Part shown: piece by piece, positions 20,624-31,138 of the stretch
Numbering within the stretch: the stretch's first letter is position 1
Layout: each line of letters starts with the position of its first letter
Source of the DNA: Selaginella moellendorffii
Taxonomy: Eukaryota > Streptophyta > Lycopodiopsida > Selaginellales > Selaginellaceae
Assembly (NCBI RefSeq): GCF_000143415.4
Contig: NW_003314270.1
Coordinates: forward strand, 742,453-806,452
Reading direction: 5' to 3'
Length of the DNA stretch: 64,000 nt
The notes under the pieces: generated by a model
What the model was told of the DNA's origin: nothing
What the model saw: the letters and a program-made list of their open reading frames with translations, nothing else
Databases searched by the model: none
Translations under genes and position numbers: made by a program

Positions 20624-22894
20624 TTATCTACGCAGGCTTAGAACTTTTTGGACTTGACTTGCACGAGTCAAAAGGATTGTTGCGGTGGTGGCTACCAGAA
20701 ACGAAATGATAAAGCATGGGACTCCAGCCAGGAGCTCCTCACGGTAACCATCGTCCGAATGATGTTCTTCTACAGATAAGGCCGGAGAATCCCGCGGGCG
20801 GATGTTGGAGAGAGGGAAGCCATACAGTCCTGGATTACCTTCAAAGCTACTGCTCTGAAAAGTGGTAAGCTGGCCTTTCTGAGGAATCATGCCTGACAAT
20901 CTGTTGTAGGAAACGTTGAAGTTGAAAAGAAAAGTCAGCCCGGCAATCGAGTCCGGAATCCGGCCGCTCAGGAAATTCTCCGAAAGGTCCAGAACCTGGA
21001 CGTTCTTGAGTTGACCAACCGACTCAGGTATAGGACCGGCCAGAAAGTTGTGTGCCAGATCCAGCTTATACAAGTTCTGCATGCTGCTCAATTCTCCAGG
21101 AATACCACCGGTGAGATTGTTGTACGAGAGAGTCAGGACGATGAGGCTGGTCAGTTCCATCTTGAACAGCGGCAGGTATTGCATCGACCAAACGCACTCG
21201 GTCGCCAACTCACTCACACGCTGCTCCAAATCTTCCAGGCGGAGTCCCTGGAGCGCAAACATCCCGTCTCTTCCTCGGCACTTGGAGAACTGGACCTCGA
21301 GAAGTTTACAGTTCCCCAGGGAGGTTGCTACCGGGGCCAAACCGAGAACCATTTCCCCGGTGTAATCGCGACCGACGCGAGAAGGAACCGTGCCCGTGAG
21401 CTGGTTCGCACTCAGGTCCAACATGATCAGATTTTTGCACTTCGACAGCTCCAGAGGTACGTCACCTTCCAGAGAGTTGTTTCCGAGCTGGAGAACTACG
21501 ATGGTTTGCAGCTCTCCCAGGGATGGCGGGATTTTCCCAGTCAGTCTGTTTGAAGACAACGAAAGCCACCACAAGTTCTGAAGGCGAGAGATGTCCGGAG
21601 GGATAGCTCCATGCAGATTGTTGTAACTCAAAAGTGCGATGGTCAGATTGGTGCAATTCCCGAGAGCTGGCGGAACGATGCCCTGGAGTTGTTCACCCAC
21701 GCAAGAAGATGCTGGAGCTGCGGGTGGTTCTCACATAAACGATCCGGTATTTCTCCAGTTGCGTTGTTGAAACTAAAATCCAGCATCTCCAAACTGGTGC
21801 AGTTGACGAGCGAGTCGAGCACCCGACCGCCGAGCTTGTGTTTTGGCAGTAGAAGGCTCGTCAACTTGAACGGCGGGCTCTGCTCCAGACAAAAAGCTGT
21901 CCCGAATCGTGGTGAATCTGTTAGAGCTGAAGTTGAGAAACGCGAGGTTCTGGTGAATCCCGAGGACTTCACCGGCGAACCCGTTGTAGCTGGCGTCGAG
22001 AACTTCGAGAGACGGTAAGAAACCATCGTTTTCTAAGCTTTGACGACCGAGAATGTCGGGTGGTGTTCCAGAGAAGGAGTTGAGCGAGATGTTGAGATGC
22101 TTGAGCTTCGGACAAGACGGCGTCGGCTGGAAGAAGAGCTTTCCGGAGATGTTGTTAGCCGACACGTCCAGCTCGACCAGCTTCCGACACGCAGCCCCCG
22201 ACCGGATCTCGAAAGCGGTGAAAGAGTTCCCGGCCAGCTTGAGCTTCCGGATGCTGTTGGAGAAGCTGAGCGATGGGAAAGCCCCGGAGAAGCTGTTGTA
22301 AGACAGGTAGAGCTCCCGGAGATTGGTACAGGCAGTGAGGAGCTCTGGAGGAATCGCTCCAGCCAGATCATTCCCGGACAGGTCCAGCCATTGCAAGCTC
22401 TCACAGCCACCATCGCCGAAAGACGCTCCAGAGATCGAGCCACTTATCTGGTTTTGCGAGAGGTCCAGCCGCCGCAAGCCCGAGCACCTGGTAAGAAACT
22501 CGATTGGAAAACTCCCGCGGAGCTCACTGTTCCTGGAAATGTTTAGGGACTCGAGCGAGCACGAGTGGAGAGTGATCCCAGCCAGGGGCTCCGTGAAGTT
22601 GCTGGCCGAGACGTTTAGCTGGCGGAGCCGGGGGAGCTCTTCGATGGTGGAAGCCAGGAGAGAGGCCGGGAGCTCCAAGAACTGGAGGCTCAGGGACGCG
22701 ACGCGGCCATGGAGGGAGCAAAGCACGCCTTGCCATTGGCAAGAGGGCGTGCTCGCGTTCCAGCTCTCGAGGCTCCGCGATGGATCGCCCACTCCATTTT
22801 TCAAGGATAAGAGCGCTCTGGTATCGCTCGCCGCGGCGAGGATCGCGATTCCTATCAGTTGGAGAAGAAAAGCGTGCACGAGAAAGCCTGCCAT
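20624..22894 (-). pseudogene. LRR receptor-like protein with two compensating frameshifts
   Basis: An uninterrupted homologous stretch of about 755 codons is spread over three reading frames. Frame 1 (22894 to about 21875) has a signal peptide, the N-terminal cap (ALLSLKNGVGDPSRSLESWN, CQWQGVLC) and about a dozen LRRs. Frame 2 (about 21880-21695) carries two more LRRs (KLTSLLLPKHKLGGRVLDSL). Frame 3 (about 21695-20624) has the remaining LRRs, an island-like non-LRR segment, the closing LRRs and a transmembrane helix (GVPCFIISFLVATTATILLT) with a short tail. There is no kinase. The class is LRR-RLP, close in layout to PSKR/PSY1R ectodomains. One extra base near 21875 and one missing base near 21697 restore the frame downstream; no intron explains either. 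It is a recent pseudogene, or the assembly has two errors. Confidence 0.8.
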
Positions 22895-23122
22895 GGTGGA
22901 GAAAAATAATGGAAAAACAGAAGGCAGAGGTCTACAAAAGAGAACAAAACTATGATGGAGAAGAAACTCTTTTACCCCAATTTCTTTAGCAAAAAGGAAG
23001 AACTTTACATTTATAGGCGAATATGCTTCAGAGATGCCAAATTAATTTGAGTTAATTGATTTCTTAATTAATACCTAGTATATTCAAATATTCTTTAATC
23101 TAAGCACGAATATTCATTCCAG

Positions 23123-24634
23123 TCAACCACTTTTCGAACGCGGGGTAGAATTCCTGCTTGCGCGCACCCTCCACGCTCGGATTTGCCGATCCAAACCTCC
23201 ACTGTAGATGCAAAATGCGCGCTCTTCTTCTCCCTCTCCGTGATCCCCTTCCGCGCTATCATTGTAGAAATCGTCGTTCTTCTCTCGCGGCAGTGCTGGA
23301 TCCATGGCCACGACCACGAGCGACTTGATCGGTCCCGTATGCCCTTTCAAAACTCCCAGGCAGCAGTGACCACCGAGCCCTCCAAATTCGATGCTCCAGA
23401 TCCTCACGGTCGCGTCCGCGGATCCACTGCACAGCAATCCCCCGGCGCGTCCCAGGCACAGCACCGCTCCACGGTGCCCCCGCAACCTTTCCACGCAACT
23501 CATGTACGGATCATCGTGATCGCGATCGCGATCGTCAAGAACTACCCCTGCTAGCGATTTCTCCCACACCGCAATTGTGGAATCCGAGAGCCCAGCGTAG
23601 AGAAACTCGCCCCCAAGAACCAGCGCGTTCACTGCAGTAGAGCCATTGCTAACGCTCTTTGATAGCGTCTCGTGGAACAGTGTGGCGAGCAGCGCAAACT
23701 TCTTCTTTCTATCGCTTCCCCCTTTCTTCCACACCCTGATCATCGAATCCGCGGATCCCGTGTAGAGAAATCCCTCCGGCGACGCAACCAGCGCATTGAT
23801 CGCGTCGTCGTGAGCTCGGAAGGATTGCAGGCATCGCAGGTCGGAGACCCTCCAGACCTTGACGCTGCGATCCCAGGAGCTCGAGAAGACGAGAGATCCG
23901 TCGTGAGAGCTCGCGAGCGACGAGATCGCGTCGGTGTGCTGGAGCCACAGGCAAGTCTTGTGGCGACGAACGCGAACATACCTTGCGGGAAACATACACG
24001 ACCTCGCGACGTCTCTGGGCCGGGGCAGCGTCGCCAGGAGCTTCATCGTGAATGATCTGTTGCTGTTCTTGGCGATGGAGTCGAATTCGTTGATCTTGAG
24101 AAGCTCGACTGTCTTCCAGACGCGGATCTTGTTGTCCTGGTGAGCGCTGAGGACTAGAGCCCTGCCTTTGTGGGTGATTTGGAGGAGGGACTTGACGCAG
24201 CCACCATCTCCAAGCTTGGCGAAGTCCGATAAGTGGATCAAAGCTCCATCATTCTCTGATCGGTGGAAGCATTGCCACAGACTGATATGGCTGTCCTGGG
24301 AGCCAGCGATCAAAAGCCCATGATCTAGATCTTTCCCGGCCCAGCAAAGAGAGAAAATGGGACCCTGTGGAGCCCGGAAAGAACCCAGGGAGGAATAAGA
24401 GGCCTGGCGAAATTGTTCGCGAGCTTGATCTTCGACTTCTCCTCCTTCTTCGGCTCCTCGAGTTGTTCTAGAATTGTGAATACGATTGAGGCTTCTTTTC
24501 AGAGACCATGACTCTCGTCCAGATGATCGATCGGCATCGCTGGTATTAGAGCTGGCGGGAATGGAGCTGAATTTCGTGCTGCTGCCGCTAAAACTCTCGC
24601 TGCCAGTGTCATTCTCGTAGAAACTCGACGGCAT
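23123..24634 (-). CDS. WD40 protein, JINGUBANG-like
   Basis: Intronless, 503 residues. A low-complexity serine-rich N-terminus of about 85 residues precedes seven WD40 blades; the clearest are SLCWAGKDLDHGLLIAGSQD, ALVLSAHQDNKIRVWKTVEL, SLVFSSSWDRSVKVWRVSDL, FLYTGSADSMIRVWKKGG, LLCSGSADATVRIWS and CIYSGGLDRQIRAWRV. The segment before the third blade (RVRRHKTCLWLQHTDAISSL) is typical of the plant JINGUBANG group, which in Arabidopsis restrains pollen germination through jasmonate; in a seedless plant the role is unknown. Start 24634 is the first ATG of the open frame. Confidence 0.85.
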   Translation of the reverse strand: MPSSFYENDTGSESFSGSSTKFSSIPASSNTSDADRSSGRESWSLKRSLNRIHNSRTTRGAEEGGEVEDQAREQFRQASYSSLGSFRAPQGPIFSLCWAGKDLDHGLLIAGSQDSHISLWQCFHRSENDGALIHLSDFAKLGDGGCVKSLLQITHKGRALVLSAHQDNKIRVWKTVELLKINEFDSIAKNSNRSFTMKLLATLPRPRDVARSCMFPARYVRVRRHKTCLWLQHTDAISSLASSHDGSLVFSSSWDRSVKVWRVSDLRCLQSFRAHDDAINALVASPEGFLYTGSADSMIRVWKKGGSDRKKKFALLATLFHETLSKSVSNGSTAVNALVLGGEFLYAGLSDSTIAVWEKSLAGVVLDDRDRDHDDPYMSCVERLRGHRGAVLCLGRAGGLLCSGSADATVRIWSIEFGGLGGHCCLGVLKGHTGPIKSLVVVAMDPALPREKNDDFYNDSAEGDHGEGEEERAFCIYSGGLDRQIRAWRVRASRNSTPRSKSG

Positions 24635-25928
24635 TCTTCTTATAGAAATCGAGAAACGCTCTTTTCGAGATCAACTAACTTGAATCGCTCTCAAGAACTC
24701 TACTTGCAGGATATGGATGAATAAATCTCTCGCAAATTACGGTAAGACAACTATTCCCCGTGGAACATGAAGGGAAGTTGCGTTGGGAGACAAAACTTTG
24801 TGGAGACTTCCTCTCATGAAAAAACGCAACTTTGCACCACGCACACGTGGACAACACACGAATCCACGTGGTGGATGTTCATTGGGCTGAATCTAGATGC
24901 CTACAATATTCCATCTTGGAATGTCCATTATATACACCATATGCCATTGGCAGGATAGTAATTCTGGTATTCTCTTGTGCGAGAAACTTTTCTAATGGAT
25001 ATCCGATTTTTTCGACGCGGTGGATTCAAAAAATAATTAAGTTAGACCATGCTCTAATTTAGTATTTTAGTAAAAATTATACAAATACTCGATGCTTGTG
25101 CGCGGTATAATTCCATCGAGGTGGAGCAATCATGCAGTCATGCCCGTCCCAACGCTTGTTGTATGACAGTCGGCACGATTTATAAAAAAATTTAGAGTTG
25201 TGTGAACCTTCCCTTCACTTGTTTTTCACTCAATAGCGTTTAAGTTGAGACAAACTTCCAAACTTTCAACCTCAAATCCTCTCTTTTTGACCAACTTTCT
25301 CGAACTGTACGAGTTTTAAGTTTTAACATCTCACAGCCCCATGTGAAGTCACAGGAAACGTTCTTGACACTTTCTGCCGCAAGTCTGCCCAGCTAAAGTG
25401 ATCAAATTAGTATGTAATTAACAAACAACCGACCTTAAGTGGATCATGATCATAGCAAATTAGTATATAAAGCATTCTTTTCCAGTGACCATACCAACCA
25501 TGAATATTAAAATCAAGAACAAATGAAGGTCATTAGCATCCAAACAATTTGGAAGTCCCAATCACAAACAACAAAAGAATCAAGCTGTGCCGTCAAGCTA
25601 TAGACATCGCCTAAGCTCCACTCAAAGTTTATATAACGCCGTCCAGATTCCACTGCCCCGATTTGTCCCGTTCTTTATGCAACTACCTCTGAAAGTATAT
25701 AGTTCCAATGATGAAGAAAACCGTCCATGATAAAACATATTTTATCATCCTTAGCTTACAATTTTAAACGTATACTTTGAAAGATGCTTACAATTAGCAG
25801 GATTCTATTGACCGTCTGAATTTGGAATTTGGACTACTGTATGTACACAGAAGTGCTAAACCTGTGATCAAGAAGTTATTTCTCAGAGGAAAACTTGCAA
25901 ATGCTAAAAATTGCAAGAATATTCTCCA
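24635..25928. other. Intergenic, 1.3 kb, AT-rich
   Basis: No ORF or RNA gene was recognised. It contains the presumed promoter of the WD40 gene and then AT-rich sequence of unknown origin, leading to the broken metallothionein copy. Confidence 0.4.
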
Positions 25929-26311
25929 TCAACCTTGCACAGGCTTGGGGCAAGAGCAAGTCTTAGCTGCATGTCCGGCCGCACTTGCAACAAGGCTCGC
26001 CTGAGGCCGTTTTCTTGGCACAGGTGCATGTCTCACATTTGCAGTTTGCACCGCATGCGCAGAAAATTCCGTCGTGGCCACTACCACAGGATCAAAAAAG
26101 TTGCCAACCCTTAAATTGAGAAGAATAGTAGAAGCTTACTTTCGTCCAGCAGCTCTGAATATCCGGAGTTGTCGATCAATCAGAAGTTACAGAAACACAA
26201 ACCATGCGTTTATCACTTACTTGCAATTAGCTCCAGATGGGCATGGACTCCCGCAAGCACACCCGCAGTGCAGCCGCAGGTAGCAGAAGCAACAGCAGCA
26301 GTGGTGGCCAT
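25929..26311 (-). pseudogene. Metallothionein copy 1, broken
   Basis: This is collinear with the intact copy at 28093-28501. Exon 1 starts at ATG 26311 and keeps ATCGCTAG, but one G of a GGGG run is missing, so the frame shifts after the second cysteine. The small middle exon has decayed to about half its length. In exon 3 the cysteine block (FCACGANCKCETCTCAKKTA) survives, but a two-base loss turns the CETCSC region into TAA at about 25964. About a dozen cysteines that chelate metal in the intact copies are therefore lost or out of frame. The promoter core is still recognisable (TATA at 26557-26562). Confidence 0.85.
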
Positions 26312-28092
26312 TTCTCGATCAAGTGAAGATGAGACACAGTGATTCATTCCTTCATTCAATAGCTGTTTACATAGTCTAGTAGTACCCACTAAGAAACATG
26401 AGACCAATAGATTACAGTAAATTGTTTTGATAATCTTACATTTGCAAAACTCTTCTAAGTCTTCTGCCACCAAGCCTTTTGTCCCCGCCCTAGGCTTCAT
26501 CAATCTGCCTGCCGCACCTTCTGACGCATCTTGGGAGACACGCCCAAAGCTGCCCGTTTATAGAATGGCTGCATTATGCACAAGTTTACCAGATTATTAC
26601 TAGATGCAATGTACAAAAGGGATATTAGGGTATATGTGACCTTTTAGTCCCTAGCATAAACCTTTGTCCTATTTAAATGCTCATAAGGTTTAGATTCTAT
26701 TCATTTCAAACTTTTCGGCTATCAATTCTTGAGCTTCAGCCGGGAGTTTTGAGAGCTGCTCGGGGTATGGATGGACTACCACAACAACGAATGTGCTCTT
26801 GCCATTATCATCGAGACAACTTTAAAATCCGAGACTGGGATGGATGAAGACACCTTGCAAATGCTGTGCTCCTTAAGGATTGGCTGGCAAGCGTGTTTAA
26901 CAAGGTTGAGGAGGTGAGATTTAATATCCACCGACTTGATCAACACCCAAAGGAGCATCCTTACATTTGGGAAGATGTTAGCAAATTGCTATTTCTAGGA
27001 ATGGAGCCTGAAATCTTCCAATACTTACACGAATTGGATATTCAACACGAAGATGAGTTGTGGATGCCAACTCATCTTCGAAGGGATGGGAGGAGTCGAT
27101 TCCATATCCAGGCCCAAAGCAATGTCCAGGTAGACTGCCCAGTGGCCGACCATATAAGCAACAGAGAATGGAAGTGAAAATACTTTGGAAAGAATAACCA
27201 AAGATAGATAGATAGATAAATAGATAATTGTGTTTATAGTTGCCGTTAACCTGTGAGAGCATGGGACTTTTGAGTAGGAGGGCAGGAGAGCAGGGAGTCG
27301 GGCATTCAAGCATTTGCTATATGTTTCAGTCTGGGAAGTGGGGGCATGTTGCTTTGATGAGCAGTGCCCTCCAGTCTTCAATGACATAGATAAAGAGCAG
27401 TCATTGCTGCCATGGTCGTGTTTCCCATGAATGCTAGAGGTCTTGGGCATGGAAGTCTAGTGTGGGAAAGAAGAGCCATAGCCGCATGTAGGCAGGGTAG
27501 TCATATATGGCATCTCTAGGCGTGAGCGGCTTCTGTCTTCCGCCTAGTTCAACGTGAAGTGAGTGCATGCTTGTTCGGTATGTTGCAAGGATGCGCCTGG
27601 TGGTGTAGCCTGTGGCGTTGTGGATGCTGGGCCAATGATTCTCCCAGGGTTGATGTCGTGGAGATAGTCCTGGAAGCAGTTGGTAACCAAAAGTGTTGGT
27701 TTATGGATTGCTGGAATAAAAATACTTGGTTCGAAATGTTACGCAATTGATTAGAATATACTTAAAAGAATGGAATGTAATGACATAATGCTGCTTTTCT
27801 TTGCTTTTCTTCATGGAGATTTCTAAAGATTTTCTATAAAAGCCACAAAACGTAAGAAATAAAAAGGACAATCAAAACGCTGAGCATTCCGGACCAGCTT
27901 CTTTGCCGTTTGTTCGCCCAGCATGCGCGAGGAAGTCCTGTAGAAGGAGAGAGAAAAGGTCTTAGAAAAGAAGAAGTCTCTTTTTTCAGATCGAGAAGAA
28001 AGCAGCCTGACCACAGCTGTGATAATCTCAAAGCAAAACTTTATAATTATTATTGATCTAAAAATTGCATAAAGATCTCTCTTTCAAGTCCA
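26312..28092. other. Spacer between metallothionein copies 1 and 2
   Basis: 1.8 kb. A (GATA)n-like microsatellite lies at about 27203-27228. At 26950-27030 there is an 80-bp stretch (TTTGGGAAGATGTTAGCAAA, then GAAATCTTCCAATACTT) with a diverged same-strand copy at about 40190-40260. An open frame at 26774-26913 (MDYHNNECALAIIIETTL to GWQACLTRLRR) reads like protein but was not recognised. No complete gene is seen. Confidence 0.4.
26557..26562 (-). promoter_or_regulatory. TATA box of metallothionein copy 1
   Basis: TATAAA on the minus strand, in the context CCATTCTATAAACGGGCAGC. The same block precedes copies 2 and 3, with GCATAATGCA just upstream. Confidence 0.55.
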
Positions 28093-28501
28093 TCAACCTT
28101 GCACTGGCTTGGGGCAAGAGCAAGTCTCGCAGCTGCATGTCCGGCCGCACTTGCAGAAGGGCTCGCCTGAGGCCGTTATCTTGGCACAGGTGCACGTCTC
28201 ACACTTGCAGTTTTCACCACATTCGCAGAAAACTCCGTCGTGGCCACTATCACAGGATCAAAAGAGTTGCCGAATCAGCATTTAATTGAAAGGAAAACAC
28301 AAAGCTTACCTTCGTCCAGCAGCACCCGTTGCTGCACATCTGTGATCCAAGGATTTGTCAATCAATCAAAAGCTATAAAAACACAAATGATATCGCTTAC
28401 TTGCAATTATCTCCGCATGGGCATGGATTCCCACAAGCACACCCCGCAGTGCAGCCGCAGGTGGGCGTGATAGCAGCAGCGCCAGCAGCAGCGGTGGCCA
28501 T
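28093..28501 (-). CDS. Metallothionein copy 2, intact
   Basis: Three exons (28401-28501, 28310-28339, 28093-28246) give 94 residues with two cysteine clusters: CGCTAGCACGNPCPCGDNCK in the N-terminal part, and CECGENCKCETCTC plus CKCGRTCSCETCSC in the C-terminal part, separated by a linker (ATGAAGRSGHDGV). There are about 20 cysteines, nearly all in C-x-C or C-x-x-C pairs. Such proteins chelate Cu, Zn or Cd in the cytosol. The arrangement does not match flowering-plant types 1-4 exactly, so it is called only as metallothionein. The middle exon is only 30 nt. The end PKPVQG is shared with copy 3. Confidence 0.88.
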
Positions 28502-29786
28502 TGCAAAACAAAAAGTGAAGAAAAGAGGACGAAAAAACACTCTATTAGAACAGTGAGGAACTTGATTGAGAAATGCCCACAGTTGCCCACTTTTATAGAA
28601 TGGGTCATGCATTATGCAAGGGCAGGCACGAGTTCACCACCAATTGTTACTGCTGGTAAAAGAAATGCCATTATATTATGTTTTGTATGAGATAAGAAAT
28701 CTAATGAAAGGATAGACAATTGCAGATTTGGAATTGTCCATCTACGCATAAGACCAACGATTTGTACCTTGTCAACCTTCCACTCATTATCTCTCCGGAG
28801 CATCCGTTCCCGAGCATGATCGCAAACCAGGACAGAGAGGAGAGCCATTCGTTTGAGTGCACGTTGCAAGGAAGTTCGTTAGATAGTCGTAATAAGGATC
28901 TGTGCAAGACCTGGACAAGCCACCACAGTCTACAAGTTCGATTGTCTCTATAGAAGCGACTGAAGAGAAGGAGGAAAAGAGAAGGAAGTAGTACCCCATG
29001 GTTTGACATGACGGCTCACAAGAGCCTAAGTTATAAACAAAGCGGACCGTGAAAATCTCGTCATTGGACTGTGCACTTGCCTTTGAATGTGATGAGTTTC
29101 CAAGTACGATGCAGAAGAAAAACAATCGAGGCTAGCTTCTTGGCCTGTTCTCTGTGCTTGGAAACAATGCTGCCTGTTACAGAAAAAAATTCTCGCTCAG
29201 CTTTGTCCTGCCTCGCACTGAAGGATCAAAACCACTGTTCCACGGGAAGTTTTTCAAAGCAACGGACGAGTAAGTAAGTAAGACGTGGGCTTTGCTGCTG
29301 TTCCCTGTGTTGTATGAAGACCGTTCGTAATCCTTCGTAGCCTGGCAGCTGTGAAACGAAATGCGCAAATGTACTCATGATTCTGCAAAGTCGAGATTTT
29401 CCACTGGATCTTCGTCAATGCCTGCCACTTCTATTCCCGAGATCTCCAGCGAAGCTGGGTTGAGTACCTCGATGTTTACCAGGGCGTTGATACGAGCACC
29501 AGGGCGTTGATATGATTTGATAGGTCCAAGCTATCAATCCCAGCGCTCTTGACAATTAAACAGGTGATCTCACGAAGCAGCGTTTTACTGGGAGATTGCT
29601 CCAGCAGAATCCGACTTCCGCTAAAACCTCTTCTTTTGCAATCTCGCGGGCTCTGGTGGACGGAAAAGGAAGCTCGGAGTGGTTCTAAAGAGGTGCGACG
29701 GTGGCTACCAGCGCTCCAGTGGTCTCCTTCGCCAAGGATGGTGTTCCATGCAGCCCTGTGATCTCACGCCCTGGTAAAAACACCCT
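28502..29786. other. Spacer between metallothionein copy 2 and the cupin relic
   Basis: After the metallothionein promoter, several short open frames on both strands lack recognisable domains. A frame on the minus strand near 28800-29000 reads SIETIELVDCGGLSRSCTDP; it has no start context or intron support. I assign nothing. Confidence 0.35.
28591..28597 (-). promoter_or_regulatory. TATA box and conserved promoter block, metallothionein copy 2
   Basis: TATAAAA on the minus strand, preceded by ATGCATGACCCATTC and, about 25 bp further up, GTAACAATTGGTGGTG. The same three blocks lie at 40403-40443 in front of copy 3. The ATG is about 90 bp downstream. Confidence 0.6.
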
Positions 29787-30410
29787 GGTAAAAATCTCTC
29801 TTTTTCTCCATCGTTCCTGTAGAGAAGCTATTGTTTCGTATTTGGCAGGCATTCCTTCTGGCCGGAGGAAAGCAGGACGAGCCAGAGAGGATTTGGTTTT
29901 GGAGCTGTGATCCATGGCTTTAGCTCGGGAGTTCCTTCACGAGCCTGGGAGATAGACAAGAGCAGCGTTCGAGATGTCTTGGAGAGATAAAGTGGTGTTG
30001 GCATTGTCGAAGTGGATATAACTTTCCCAGATGCCACCAATGCTTTCGATCGAAACTTCATCTATCACTTCCGCTAGATCCATAGCTTCCTAATCTATTA
30101 ACCCTGGGACTTGGAATGGACTGCGTCCAGCTCAACAACTCTTTTTCTTTCAAATTCTTCTGTGAACTAATTGTTTCTTCCAAGAAGATATGATCGCTCC
30201 AAATTGGTTCCATGGTGGACGAGGGAGAAAAGATCGAGGCCGTGGATGAGAGTTATCGACAAACAAGTGGAACAAGGCTCGCTAGTTGTTATTTCAGCTT
30301 TCTATCCTTCTACTAAAGCTTCCATTCTCCAAAACGAATCTTATCATCTCTTTTATTTATTTTCCCTATGATATCTTATTTGGCAGGGAGAAATTCTACA
30401 TTCCTCTACA
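29787..30410 (+). pseudogene. 11S-globulin-like cupin relic (copy A)
   Basis: The sequence is homologous to the minus-strand cupin gene at 42059-43406, in the opposite orientation. It starts inside the homologous intron at about 29790. It then carries FLLAGGK..EPERGFGFGA, IHGFSSG, RAWEIDKSSVRDVLE and DITFPDATNAFDR, an APNWFHGG block at 30190, and SYLAGRN at 30370. Several stops and indels interrupt it (for example a TAA after DVLER), and a piece of the second cupin barrel is missing near 30220. It cannot make a protein. Confidence 0.75.
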
Positions 30411-31138
30411 ATGTTCTCTTAATGGTTGCAAGGGTATGATAGTTTCAAAATTAAAATTTAAACTTAATAGTATAAAAATGGCAGTTTTAGGGCAACATAA
30501 GAAGTGAAATTAAATTCTCTAAATTTTTCTAATTCAAAATTAGTATATAATGAATTAAATTATATGCTATAATAATATATATTATTTAAAATACACACAC
30601 AGCAAATTATTTATACTTCATTAAAGTCTTGTCACTTCGTTCCATTTTTCATTGGATTTCTTCTCCAGAGATTCTCGGTTATCTTAGAGCAGGGAAGAAA
30701 TTCTTGGATCATTCTGAAAACACATTTTCTCCTTGTATATCATATTACACTAAACCAAAGCTCTTAGCAATTAATATAATAAATCTAAACCTTATCCTCA
30801 ACGTGAAACTTGTGTTATTTGGCATTTTGCGCCAATAATTTGTACATTCTCTCCCTGTGCAAAGCCACACAATATGTGAACAGAAATGCGCTCTGTAGAT
30901 GTCACAGTGTAGACATTGCAGCTCACGGGGCTATAAAGCCCAGCTTGTTTCCTCATTGTTTTCGTGCAAATCTTCACAGCGAGGCGAGGTGAGGCGGTCA
31001 AGTTGGAGCTCTGAAAGTCCTCTTCTCTCACCTGGGCGATCAAGAGCTGGTTGCATTCTCAAACTTTGGTTCAACCAACAAGAGGGTAAGGATACCTTGG
31101 AATGTTGAGAATTGCTCACATCGTCTCTGCAGAGCGTA
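30411..31138. other. AT-rich spacer and 5' leader of the propeller gene
   Basis: 30411-30800 is AT-rich without features. The end (about 31000-31138) looks like a transcribed leader with a possible intron, GGTAAGG at 31084 to CTCTGCAG at 31132, immediately before the start codon at 31139. Confidence 0.4.

Noticed and set aside
26774-26913. Possible small gene (MDYHNNECALAII...)
   Set aside because: It looks protein-like but ends at a stop after 46 codons with no recognisable continuation, domain or promoter; kept only as a note in the spacer entry.
28787-29125. 112-codon minus-strand ORF with several cysteines
   Set aside because: No start context, no family resemblance and composition like surrounding non-coding DNA.
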